Source: Lachnospiraceae bacterium MD308
Lineage (GTDB): Bacteria; Bacillota; Clostridia; Lachnospirales; Lachnospiraceae
DNA: 64,000 bases
Assembly: GCA_010206225.2 (NCBI GenBank)
Contig: VIQU02000022.1
Coordinates: 1-64,000 of the forward strand
Direction of reading: 5' to 3'
Part shown: in pieces, positions 46,446 to 55,010 of the stretch
Position numbering within the stretch: the first letter of the stretch is position 1
Layout of the letters: each line of letters starts with the position of its first letter
Position numbers and translations under genes: made by a program
The notes under the pieces: generated by a model
What the model was told of the DNA's origin: nothing
What the model saw: the letters and a program-made list of their open reading frames with translations, nothing else
Databases searched by the model: none

Positions 46446-48410
46446 ATGAGGTTTACAATCAATTCTGTTATTTTATGGCCAAAGAAAGCTGGTTTTTCTC
46501 CTCGTTCTGTGCCATTCCATAGCCAGTCGGTTAATATCATTACTGGTGCATCGCGAACAGGTAAATCAGCGCTTATTCCAATTATTGATTATTGTCTCGG
46601 CTCTGAAAAATGCACCATTCCAGTAGAAACTATCCGTAATGCCTGCTCATGGTTTGGCGTACTTTTCGATATGGATAGAGAGCAGCTTCTTCTTTGCAGA
46701 CGAGAACCAGGTGATAAAGTTTCTACTGGCGATATGTTCATTCTACGAGACAAAGAGATAACAATCCCTAAGCAGATAGAAAAAAACAACGCAAATATCG
46801 CGTCTATTAAAGATATGATGAATGAGTTGTTTGGAATTTCATTTCTTGAACTTAATGCTGAAGCTGGAGTATATCGACCGTCATATCGTGATTTTATGGC
46901 ATTTTTGTTTCAGCCACAAAATATTGTTGCGAACGCTGATGTTTTGTTCTACAAAGCAGATACCATGGAGCATCGCAAGAAGCTCATTGATGTGTTTCCG
47001 TATGCACTTGGAGCGGTGACTCCTGAAATTCTTGCAAAGCGTAAGCAAATTGAAAGATTATCGAAAGAATCAGAGCGTTTACAGCGTGATTTGGATCAAA
47101 TTAAATTTGTTGCCGAAGGGTGGAAACAGGAAGTTTCTGGATGGTTGACGCAAGCCCGTGAATATGGTTTGACTCAATATATTGCTAATGATACCGACGA
47201 TTTTACTCGTCAAGTTGACGAGCTTCGTGCTATTTCGCAAAAACGAATTGCAGATGCCTCGGTTGCGCCCGAACGTGTTACATATTTATCTGAAGATATA
47301 GTGGTGTTGCGGCGAGAAGAACAGAAAATATCCAGGGAATTGTTTGCCGCTCGTAAACGCCATACAGAAATGCTCCAACTGATGAAGTCGATGGGGGAAT
47401 ATGACAAGTCAATGCAAATCCAGCTTGATCGTCTCGATATATCGACTTGGCTTCGTTCCAATATGGCAGAACGGAATGTACTTCCTATATTCCAACCAAG
47501 TCATGAAAATGTTATGGATGATGTAAATGCTTTATGTGATGCGGTTGAGCAGATTGAGAGTACAACAAGGGAAATGGATGTTGTTCCAGCCGCTTTTGAA
47601 CGCGAGATGCAGATTGTTCAGGAGCAAATACAGGAGCAGGCTGATAAGTTGGAAGCCATTCAGAACCGCATTAAAGCTGAATCACAGTCGCTTGCTATCC
47701 ATCGAGAGGAAAGCTATACACTGGAATCAATCTCCCGTTTCCTTGGGCGCATAGATGCGGCGATCAATACCTACGAACGTATTGGTACGGATAGTGAGCT
47801 TCAGACCAGACTGGACGGGGTTAATAACCGCATTAAACAACTAAAAAAGGAAGTGAATGAATCTGAAATACAACGCAAAGTGGATTATGCTTTGAATTAT
47901 TTGAAAACAGAGATGGGAAAAATCCTTGCCAAATTGGATGTGGAACACCCAGAAGATCCCGTGGATTTTGTTATAAAGGACTTGACTGTCCGTGTAAAAA
48001 ATCAAACAGGTCGTGATGACTATTTGTGGGAGATCGGTAGCGCATCCAACTGGCTATCTTACCATATATCACTGATTCTTGCCTTACAGCATTTTTTCCA
48101 AAGCAAGTCCAATGTCAATGTGCCAAATTTTATATTTTTTGATCAGCCAAGCCAAGTTTACTTTCCTCGTACTCGGTATTCTTCTGACGAGGCTGAAGAG
48201 CAATTGAAAGATGATGATAAAAATTCAGTCAGAAAAATATTTGAGACTCTATCTGCCTTTGTAAAGAACGCTAAGTTTGACATACAGATCATCGTTACAG
48301 AACATGCTGATGATGATATATGGGGTAATATCCCCGATTCTCAAATTCATCTTGTTGAAAAATGGAGAAATAACGTTAAGCTTGTTCCTGTCGAATGGCT
48401 GGAGGAATAA
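46446..48410 (+). CDS. ABC-3C system ATPase (DUF3732, SMC/Rad50-like)
   Basis: A 654-aa ABC-type ATPase. Walker A GASRTGKS is at residues 34-41. A long helical, Glu/Gln/Arg-rich coiled-coil region spans about residues 190-500. The C-terminal half has a signature-like GSASNWLSYHIS, and a Walker B strand ending in FIFFDQPSQVYFP with Asp566, the hallmark of DUF3732 (PF12532), plus a late EHADDD H-loop region. The ABC signature is atypical (no LSGG). SMC/Rad50-like proteins sense or clamp nucleic acid, so this ATPase is the likely sensor or motor for the effector. Last gene of the operon; a hairpin lies 68 bases downstream. Confidence 0.82.
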   Translation: MRFTINSVILWPKKAGFSPRSVPFHSQSVNIITGASRTGKSALIPIIDYCLGSEKCTIPVETIRNACSWFGVLFDMDREQLLLCRREPGDKVSTGDMFILRDKEITIPKQIEKNNANIASIKDMMNELFGISFLELNAEAGVYRPSYRDFMAFLFQPQNIVANADVLFYKADTMEHRKKLIDVFPYALGAVTPEILAKRKQIERLSKESERLQRDLDQIKFVAEGWKQEVSGWLTQAREYGLTQYIANDTDDFTRQVDELRAISQKRIADASVAPERVTYLSEDIVVLRREEQKISRELFAARKRHTEMLQLMKSMGEYDKSMQIQLDRLDISTWLRSNMAERNVLPIFQPSHENVMDDVNALCDAVEQIESTTREMDVVPAAFEREMQIVQEQIQEQADKLEAIQNRIKAESQSLAIHREESYTLESISRFLGRIDAAINTYERIGTDSELQTRLDGVNNRIKQLKKEVNESEIQRKVDYALNYLKTEMGKILAKLDVEHPEDPVDFVIKDLTVRVKNQTGRDDYLWEIGSASNWLSYHISLILALQHFFQSKSNVNVPNFIFFDQPSQVYFPRTRYSSDEAEEQLKDDDKNSVRKIFETLSAFVKNAKFDIQIIVTEHADDDIWGNIPDSQIHLVEKWRNNVKLVPVEWLEE

Positions 48411-48477
48411 GAAAATATTGGAATTTAGTGCGGGTATTGTTTAATTGTTAATTATGTCGCTAATATTTCATTAAAAA

Positions 48478-48511
48478 GAAGAGGAGGTCGCCAAAGCGCT
48501 GCCCCCTCTTC
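48478..48511 (+). terminator. hairpin after the ABC-3C operon
   Basis: GAAGAGG-A-GG pairs with CC-C-CCTCTTC, one mismatch. The T run after it is weak. Confidence 0.5.
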
Positions 48512-48559
48512 ACTATTTGTATCCTGTCAATTAAACTTATGAAAATCTTTACCACGAAG

Positions 48560-49090
48560 TAGCATCCTTTTTAGTGCCAAAGGAGAAGTGGAGGAGGAGA
48601 CCTGCCCACATGCCCTTAGCAGATTGAGAAGATAGTTCATGATAAAACTGCCGACTTCTTCGTCTGTAAAGTTGTTTTTCGGACAATGCGGACACTGATA
48701 AGTGGCCGGTGATGAAAATTTGCGAGCATTTTCTTTTTCTCACGAGAGCGGAAGCTGATGTGTAGTACATATCAATAAGTCTGCAAAAAGCGGCTTACGT
48801 ACATGATAGACCGTATTTTTCCTCTCGGTATATCTCTGCTGACATCGCTCAAATAATTCGCTGGAGATAATAGCCGGATGATCATTTTCCACAAGAACCA
48901 AATCTTTCTCGTCATTTATTACCCAATCCTTTTTCGAGGTGTAGCCGCGATAATTGTATCGAAGCGCGCCAATATAGGAAATGTTTGTTAGCATCCGTTC
49001 AATTGTGGGCATCTGCCATCTCTCTTTGATACGTTCTTCGAGAGGAAGAATGTTCAGGTGTTTGGCAATTGCGTATTTTAATTTTATCTG
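48560..49090 (-). pseudogene. degraded large serine recombinase (C-terminal part)
   Basis: On the minus strand one frame reads EERIKERWQMPTIERMLTN, then ISYIGALRYNYRGYTSKKDW and DHPAIISSELFERCQQRY, the Recombinase domain (PF07508) of large serine recombinases. Further down, other frames show a zinc-ribbon-like YQCPHCPKNNFTDEE. Frameshifts split these parts and the N-terminal catalytic serine domain is missing, so this is a wreck. It marks former mobile-element activity beside the ABC-3C operon. Confidence 0.75.
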
Positions 49091-49097
49091 CTGTTCC

Positions 49098-49433
49098 TCT
49101 TATGGTCGTCCTCGCAGCAGAAGCTATTTCTGGAAGCCTTTTAAAGATTTGCTGAAAGAACAGGGCCTCCCGGATATGAAATGGCATGGACTGCGCCATA
49201 GCTATACCACGCTGTTGTTGAAGGAAAACTGCAGCTTAAAGGAGGTGTCACGCTCTCTGGGACATACAGAAGCTTCGTTTACCGCAAATGTTTATGTAGA
49301 TATGGCGGTGATTATCCGGGGAATCATTCCCGATGTAGACAGATACTTACCCTTGGATAAAGATACGGATTATGCTTATATTCTTTTTCCGGAAGAATAT
49401 CTGGGTGAGCTATTGTCGGAATCGGTAGGGTGA
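49098..49433 (+). pseudogene. C-terminal fragment of a tyrosine integrase
   Basis: The plus strand reads SYFWKPFKDLLKEQGLPDMK, then WHGLRHSYTTLLLKENCSLK and SLGHTEASFTANVYVDM. This holds the H-x-L-R-H, LGH and Tyr nucleophile boxes of the phage/transposon integrase family. The N-terminal arm-binding and core-binding domains are absent and no start is visible; the fragment abuts the recombinase wreck. It is a remnant of an integrative element. Confidence 0.8.
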
Positions 49434-49487
49434 ATATAATGTGAATTTTGGGCGATTGAGGGGGGAGTGCGATTTGGTCGTTGAGTC

Positions 49488-49521
49488 GGGGACAAAGTAT
49501 ATAGTTGTATACTTTGTCTCC
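49488..49521. repeat. strong inverted repeat, possible terminator or MITE-like end
   Basis: GACAAAGTATA and TATACTTTGTC pair perfectly over 11 bases with a six-base loop, extended by GGG/TCTCC. It follows the integrase fragment by about 55 bases. No T run follows, so a plain terminator is doubtful. Confidence 0.5.
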
Positions 49522-49606
49522 TAATATGATTGGTATTGGCCCTACAATCTATACAAACCAGTTTTACACGAAACTTGCTGCTTCTGTCCTGTAAAATCTC
49601 TTAGAG

Positions 49607-49652
49607 ATCACCTGAAGAACGATGTTAGTCCGCTTATCTAAGGTGATTTTTT
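49607..49652. terminator. hairpin with T run at the end of the 61-aa gene
   Basis: ATCACCT (49607-49613) pairs with AGGTGAT (49640-49646), with a T run on the plus strand. On the minus strand the first arm overlaps the last codons of the 61-aa gene. Confidence 0.45.
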
Positions 49653-49823
49653 AGAATTTTCATGGATAGAAAGAGCATACTTTTTATTTCTTTGTGTAGC
49701 CTCCCAGGAAGCACAGAAAATACTGATTCCCATTTTACATCGATAATGAGCAATCAATGGCTCCATATCGGAAATCCCATATTCCTGCAATAATATGTTT
49801 TCATATTCCCTTTTCTTAGTCAA
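49638..49823 (-). CDS. unknown 61-aa protein
   Basis: A 61-aa frame starting with TTG at 49823, preceded by a good GGGGAGG site seven bases upstream. The product is small and basic (KKREYENILLQEYGISDMEP ... HENSKKSP) with two Cys but no metal motif. No family recognised. It lies between the integrase fragment and the unknown zinc-motif gene, in the AT-rich defence island. The ribosome site is the main support; it may be a remnant. Confidence 0.4.
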   Translation of the reverse strand: MTKKREYENILLQEYGISDMEPLIAHYRCKMGISIFCASWEATQRNKKYALSIHENSKKSP

Positions 49824-49901
49824 GTGAACACCTCCCCAATAAAAATGCTTTAAAGAAGTTCACTTGAAATATGAATGATATTGAGGGGTGGAAATGAACG
49901 C

Positions 49902-50459
49902 TTATTTATCGAATGTCTGGATTTTTTCCTTATTTTTAATTGCATTATTGATATCTCGGTAAATAAAATACCAGCCTTGTCCACTTCCACAATGCCTGCA
50001 GACATTCATAGGGTAAGTTTCATTTTTTGTTTTGCTATAGATGTTTTTGATTCTCTCTGAATATTTTTCCATAAGCATATGGTCAAATTCCATGATATCG
50101 CCAATGACATTCAATCCGTAGTATTCAATACTCGGGTCTTGCAAATGCGCAGCAATGTTCTGATGTTTCAATAGTCGGCTATAATCATAAGGAAATATCA
50201 CATCTTCGGCAGGCTTATCTGCATATGTAATATAGGTTAAAATCTCTGTGGGCTTATGGCATTTGTAACATTCTTTTGTGTATAAATATACACGAAATGG
50301 CAGTTTGTCGCTGTCCGGAGGAATGATTTCGATATTGTTTCTGAAGTAGCCGTATTCCTTTCCGTCCTTAGAGAACTTGATATATGTCTTTTCTCGTTCT
50401 TCACGAAGCGAGAATGCAGTTTTAATCTCACCAGTTTTTCGGTTTTTAAATTTAATCAT
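49902..50459 (-). CDS. unknown 185-aa protein with two CxxC motifs
   Basis: A 185-aa protein with CYKCHKPTE at about residues 63-71 and CRHCGSGQGWYF at about 154-165; the two CxxC pairs could bind one zinc. An N-terminal beta-rich part (MIKFKNRKTGEIKTAFSL) precedes them. No membrane segment. I do not recognise the family. The start is placed at ATG 50459 because GGGAG lies six bases upstream; in-frame ATGs at 50465 and 50480 are possible. It is downstream of and codirectional with abiEi-abiEii, with a 45-base gap, so it may be cotranscribed and is a guilt-by-association defence candidate. Confidence 0.55.
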   Translation of the reverse strand: MIKFKNRKTGEIKTAFSLREEREKTYIKFSKDGKEYGYFRNNIEIIPPDSDKLPFRVYLYTKECYKCHKPTEILTYITYADKPAEDVIFPYDYSRLLKHQNIAAHLQDPSIEYYGLNVIGDIMEFDHMLMEKYSERIKNIYSKTKNETYPMNVCRHCGSGQGWYFIYRDINNAIKNKEKIQTFDK

Positions 50460-50504
50460 ATCCATCTCCCGATCATTCATATTGGATAGAACTTACAAAA
50501 CAAA

Positions 50505-51329
50505 TCAATGGATCAGTTTTTGAAGTTCAGTTAAAATACTTTCATAAGATATATTTTCTGCATAGGCAAACTGCTTGCGGTACTTGTCCCACATTACTCG
50601 AAGTTCTTTGCTTTCAGATATATTCTTTAGGATTAGCTCTACATTTGAAATTTGCTCTGTTGTACCGCGATGTTCGGCAGTAGCTTGCAACGCTTCTTTG
50701 AAAATACTTTCATCGAATTTTTGTGTAGTAGCAAGGATGTAGGCATCATAGAAATCTCTGGGACGGGTATTGAATACGGTTCTGCGAAGAATGGTTTCCA
50801 CCTTCTCTGCCAAAACGGTTTCAATGTTGTATGCCCAAAGGCTAAAGGACTTGTCCTCGTCAAATATTTCATGAAAAGTAAATTCTACTGTTTGTGGGGT
50901 TATGACATCCCCGGTAGACACATCAATGGAGAGAGGAGTTAAAAGAGTATCATATTTTGCCTTTATCATAATCCGATAACCACCATAGATATCGTCCTCT
51001 CTTATAGGAGCAATATTACTGATCTCGAAGGCCACATCATCTTCGCAAGGAATATCACAAATTTCGACCAATGCAGTTTTTATTTTTTCCGGGATCAGTG
51101 GAAGATTCTTGAGAGTGGTATCAAGATCCATGGTAGCCCTGTTATCCAGACCTACAATAGCGGCAACCAACATACCACCTTTTAGAACAAACTTATCCTT
51201 ATATTCTGATTTGGCGAGACGGACCAGCAGACGTTCAAACATATAGTTTTGCAGAATTACCTGAGCAGGAAGGTTCTTCTGCTTTGCGATGTTTCTTATT
51301 TTAGCTTTTAAACTCATAGCGTTGCTCAT
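50505..51329 (-). CDS. abiEii: AbiEii-type nucleotidyltransferase toxin
   Basis: A 274-aa toxin of the AbiEii/AbiGii family (type IV toxin-antitoxin, abortive infection). The nucleotidyltransferase core shows Lys50-Gly-Gly in FVLKGGMLV and Asp68/Asp70 in ATMDLDTT. The later conserved AEKVETIL and RPRDFYDAY segments are the other family motifs. Members are thought to act by transferring nucleotides to an essential RNA such as tRNA. The ATG overlaps the abiEi stop by four bases, with GGAGG seven bases before. All key motifs are intact. Confidence 0.9.
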   Translation of the reverse strand: MSNAMSLKAKIRNIAKQKNLPAQVILQNYMFERLLVRLAKSEYKDKFVLKGGMLVAAIVGLDNRATMDLDTTLKNLPLIPEKIKTALVEICDIPCEDDVAFEISNIAPIREDDIYGGYRIMIKAKYDTLLTPLSIDVSTGDVITPQTVEFTFHEIFDEDKSFSLWAYNIETVLAEKVETILRRTVFNTRPRDFYDAYILATTQKFDESIFKEALQATAEHRGTTEQISNVELILKNISESKELRVMWDKYRKQFAYAENISYESILTELQKLIH

Positions 51330-51919
51330 AAAAGTACCTCCAGATATTTTCTTACAATCCCGGCTATTTTCATTTCCGTAGCATAAGTATTCAGCTTGTT
51401 TAAATCCTTTTTGGAACTTGTGGCATACATTTTGAGTGCGGCAAGAAATGTTTCGCTGCCTACTTTATTTCTGCTCCTTACAATGTCGCAAATCGTTCGC
51501 TCCAAGTCATATCCGGCAACTTTGTTTCCGGAAGGAGTGGTAAGCATTGTTTTACCGAGACCAAACAGTCCAGGTTTGATATAGTATACTTTACATTCTT
51601 CCTGTATCGCCTTTGAGGGGACTTTTCCAGACGGTGCAGTAATTGTATGCTCAAACGGAGTTCGATCCGAAATCCCATGTAAAAACAGGGCTGTTTCGTG
51701 AGAGAAGACGAACAGATTGGATCGTATGCTGATGGATAACAATTCATCCTGCATATCATCGCTGAAGACGTATTGGCCACGGGCAATGCGCTGGATTTTA
51801 TTATCCAAGTATAATTTTGATAGTATCGCTCTCGAAACACCTTGCTCCGCCGCCATTCTGTTGTTTATAATACCGCCGTTGCTTTCGGCTATCATTTTCA
51901 ATCGGTCAAGATAATCCAT
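51326..51919 (-). CDS. abiEi: AbiEi-type antitoxin / transcriptional repressor
   Basis: A 197-aa antitoxin with an N-terminal winged helix-turn-helix (AESNGGIINNRMAAEQGVSRAILSKLY, about residues 10-37) followed by the AbiEi antitoxin domain (HETALFLHGISDRTPFEHTITAPSG). In known AbiE systems it represses its own operon and counters the toxin without direct contact. ATG 51919 is seven bases after GAGG. The promoter at 51951-51979 is close enough to be autoregulated. Confidence 0.9.
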   Translation of the reverse strand: MDYLDRLKMIAESNGGIINNRMAAEQGVSRAILSKLYLDNKIQRIARGQYVFSDDMQDELLSISIRSNLFVFSHETALFLHGISDRTPFEHTITAPSGKVPSKAIQEECKVYYIKPGLFGLGKTMLTTPSGNKVAGYDLERTICDIVRSRNKVGSETFLAALKMYATSSKKDLNKLNTYATEMKIAGIVRKYLEVLL

Positions 51920-51950
51920 TTGCACACCTCATTTGCACTTGTATAAAAAT

Positions 51951-51979
51951 ATGATACTCAAAATTATGATTTTTGTCAA
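51951..51979 (-). promoter_or_regulatory. promoter of abiEi-abiEii
   Basis: On the minus strand TTGACA and TATCAT are spaced by 17 bases, about 30 bases before abiEi. The surroundings are rich in AT-repeats with ATGAT motifs where AbiEi could bind. Confidence 0.7.
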
Positions 51980-52211
51980 TAAGGTGAAATTGACATTTTT
52001 GAAATATTGTCTTTGAAATTACGATATTTGTTTACTGTGTCAGGCTTGCTTCTTATAGGCTTGTAAGATAAGCGGCAAAGTATAAAGCATACCTGAGTAA
52101 TTGGAACAATGTGATTGCCGCGTTATAGATTTTTGTGATAGAAAGAGGATTGCTAAGACATAATTTGGAATAAAATAAGCATACAAAAACGGAAAAACTG
52201 AAATTATATGT

Positions 52212-52239
52212 TGATTTTTATTAAAAAAGGGATATAATA
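52212..52239 (+). promoter_or_regulatory. promoter of the RloA-like gene
   Basis: TTGATT and TATAAT are spaced by 16 bases, 55 bases before the start at 52295. The rest of the 369-base gap between abiEi and this gene shows no credible gene. Confidence 0.55.
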
Positions 52240-52294
52240 TACGTGAAAGTGAAAACTGAAATATAGATATGAGACCTATAATGAGGAGACTATT

Positions 52295-53590
52295 ATGCTG
52301 ATTCAATTTAATTTTAAAAATTACAAATCATTTCGTGAAGAGGTGTCTTTAGACTTGACAGCGACGAAAATAACAGAACACGAAGACCATGTGGCAGAAG
52401 CGGCGAATGATAAGCTTTTAAAGGTAGCAGCTATCTATGGCGCCAACGCAAGCGGAAAGTCTAATGTGTATGATGCCTTTGAATATATGACTTACTATGT
52501 AGATGAATCTTTTAAATTCGGTGATGAAGAAGAACGGCGCAGGAAAACGGGAGATTCTTATCTGAAAGTGACGCCATTCCTTTTTGATGAAAACAGCCGT
52601 GACGAGGAAACCACCTTTGAAGTGTTTTATGTTGACAATTCAGAAGATACAGGCAAGACATACCAGTATGGGTTCTCCTTGAAAAAGGACGAAGTAGTGG
52701 AGGAATGGCTCTATTCCAAAGCAAAGACGGCAAGAAACAAGTACCGGACAATCTTCTACCGTAAAAAAGGCGAAGAACTGGAGATGAACGGCTTTTCCAA
52801 AAATCATGTGGAGAATATCAAGGCATCTCTGAATAAGGAATCCCTTATTGTATCTTTGGGATCGAAGCTGCGGATAGCCAAACTGAAAAAGGTGAGGGAC
52901 TGGTTTTTGAATAATGAGATTGTAAACTTTGGCGACCCGGCAGAGAACTTTTTCCTTTCAAGAGTTTTGCCGGAAGGCTTTGTAGACCGAAAAGAGGTGC
53001 AGGATAATGTGGTGGAATATTTTGCATCTTTTGACGAGGCGATACAGGATTTTAATGTTGAAGAACTTCCCCAGGAGGATGAAAAAGACAATAGCAAAAG
53101 CTATAAGATTGATGCTTTGCATAAAATGGGTGAAAGTGGGAAAATGGCTTCCATTTCAATAAAACAGGAATCCAGCGGAACACTGAAGATGTTTGCCCTG
53201 TATCCCTCTTTAAAGGAGGTGTTGGACCAGGGTTCCACGCTGTTTATTGATGAGTTGAATGCCAGACTGCATCCATTGTTGGTAAGGAATATTATATTGA
53301 CTTTTCTTTCTCCGGAAATCAATACCCGGAATGCGCAACTGGTATTTACAACTCATGATATCTGGCAGTTTTCCAATGAATTGCTGCGGCGTGATGAAAT
53401 CTGGATGGTTAATAAAAAACGAAATGGAGTTTCGGAACTGTACTCTCTGGTTGAGTTTAAGGATGAAGAGGGGAACAAGGTACGGCGGGACGAGGCTCTT
53501 GCAAAGAATTATCTTACAGGAAATTATGGAGCGATTCCAGCGTTAAAGCCTATGAAGATGTTGAAGGGGAGGGGAGCGGATGGCAAATAG
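52295..53590 (+). CDS. RloA/AbiLi-type AAA ATPase
   Basis: A 431-aa OLD/ABC-like ATPase. FNFKNYKSFREEVSLDL opens the protein; Walker A GANASGKS is at residues 49-56; Walker B ends FIDELNARLHP with Asp319-Glu320, and FTTHD is the switch histidine. It matches the ATPases (RloA, lactococcal AbiLi) paired with RloB-type partners in anti-phage modules, and the rloB relic overlaps its 3' end by 11 bases. The reading frame is intact with GAGGAG before the ATG. The module is probably inactive because the partner is broken. Confidence 0.83.
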   Translation: MLIQFNFKNYKSFREEVSLDLTATKITEHEDHVAEAANDKLLKVAAIYGANASGKSNVYDAFEYMTYYVDESFKFGDEEERRRKTGDSYLKVTPFLFDENSRDEETTFEVFYVDNSEDTGKTYQYGFSLKKDEVVEEWLYSKAKTARNKYRTIFYRKKGEELEMNGFSKNHVENIKASLNKESLIVSLGSKLRIAKLKKVRDWFLNNEIVNFGDPAENFFLSRVLPEGFVDRKEVQDNVVEYFASFDEAIQDFNVEELPQEDEKDNSKSYKIDALHKMGESGKMASISIKQESSGTLKMFALYPSLKEVLDQGSTLFIDELNARLHPLLVRNIILTFLSPEINTRNAQLVFTTHDIWQFSNELLRRDEIWMVNKKRNGVSELYSLVEFKDEEGNKVRRDEALAKNYLTGNYGAIPALKPMKMLKGRGADGK

Positions 53591-54222
53591 GGGGAAAGCG
53601 GCAGGAAAGAAAGTCACTGCCGCTGGAAAACCCAGCGACAGCCGGGCCGGAAAAAGGCGGGACAGAAACAAACGTGTGGGAGCCAGGGTTCCCGAACTGG
53701 GATATTATCTGATTGTGACGGATACGGAAGAAACGGAGAAGAATTACTTTGAAGGCTGCGGGACAGTATTCCGGCGGAACTAAAAGACCGGCTTGTGATA
53801 AAGGTGGAAAAGGCCAGAACGGTAGAGCTTGTGAAGAAGGCTCTGGAAATGACAGGACAGGAATCACAGTACCGGATTTCGTGGATAGTTTTTGACAGAG
53901 ACAGGTAAAGGATTTTGACGAGATTATTCAGACAGCGGAGAAAAGCGGTGTAGGTGCGGGATGGTCTAATCCCTGCTTTGAGATATGGATGTATGCATAT
54001 TTTGGAGAGATGCCTGTGATTAGGGAGTCTTTTACCTGCTGTGATCGGTTTGCTGAGAGGTTCGAAAAGATAACGGGGCAGAAATATTCCAAGAACGACA
54101 GGAGTACCTATCAGAAGCTGGTGTAGCATGGAGATGAAAAAAAGGCGATTCAGATGGTGGAGAGATATTATAAAAGATGCGTGGAAGATGGAAAACGAAA
54201 ACCATCGGAGATGTGGCTGTAA
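53580..54222 (+). pseudogene. rloB: broken rloB (RloB/AbiLii-like partner)
   Basis: RloB-family (PF13707) sequence spread over three frames: RVPELGYYLIVTDTEETEKNYF (frame of 53580), then RDSIPAELKDRLVIKVEKA ... SWIVFDRDR after a one-base loss near 53756, then VKDFDEIIQTAEKSGVGAGW and NPCFEIWMYAYF after another loss near 53905. An in-frame TAG at 54124-54126 interrupts it, and reading on gives the tail up to PSEM, where homology stops at about 54212. RloB members have a TOPRIM-like or nuclease-like role. With two frameshifts, one stop and a lost 3' end this copy cannot be functional. Confidence 0.88.
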
Positions 54223-55010
54223 TGTTTCCATTAAATATAGTTAAAAATTCTGATCCCAGAAAGATTAAGGCATATGTCAGAGATGCGCTAAAACATCAGA
54301 ATAGAACTTTAGATATCAAGGAACCCTGTGTAAATGTATCATATATCGAAAATGGCGAGGAATGGATGCATATAGATTTACCAGTTTATGCTCAATATGA
54401 TGGAAATGTTTATTTGGCAAGAGGAAGTGAATTCGCAAAGGAAGGGAATTATCGCTGGGAAGATGCCGATCCAGAAGGATTAAATGAATGGCTGCTGGGG
54501 AAAATCACGGGAAACGATCAGCTAAGAAGAAATATTCGATATATTAAGAAATGGAAACAGGAAAAATACCATGATTCATCATTGGGTCATGAAGTCCCAC
54601 CAAGTATAGGTTTGAACTTGCTAATGTGTGAACATTTTGTTCCTTCAACAAGCTCTGAAGGAGATGATGATTTGCTGTCTTTGAGAATGTCAATTCAAAA
54701 TATAATGAACGAGTTTGATTTGACATATGATTATTTTGGCAATCTCATTAAAGCAGACATTACATATGATCTTCCGGTAGTTCCATTTACAGATGTATTT
54801 TCTAAAATGAAAAAAAGTGATTCAAATATAATTAAGTTCTATAATCGCTTGAATACGGCATTACAGAATTTGACGGATGCATGTAACGTGGAATCAGAGC
54901 ATGATGCAGGATTAAGTGTGCAAAAAGTGCTTGGAGACAAATTCTTGGTTCCACCAAAGCAAGTATCTATATCTACTTCTTCGAATAGAAGGGAGCATAG
55001 TTTTGGATGA
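54210..55010 (+). pseudogene. CBASS CD-NTase (cyclic-oligonucleotide synthase) lacking its N-terminus
   Basis: About 266 codons of a CD-NTase. The frame begins inside the catalytic DxD motif (only DVAVMF of it is left) and continues KIKAYVRDALKHQ, EPCVNVSYI and EWMHIDLPVYA, which holds the third catalytic Asp, then WEDADPEGLNEWLL and RRNIRYIKKWK. The preceding ~70 residues with the GS motif and first Asp are missing, replaced by the end of rloB. An ATG at 54222 exists but without a ribosome site. It cannot make second messenger. Confidence 0.8.

Noticed and set aside
52040-52306. An 88-codon hydrophobic open frame on the minus strand opposite the RloA promoter
   Set aside because: It has no ribosome site, overlaps the promoter and start of the RloA-like gene, and matches no family.
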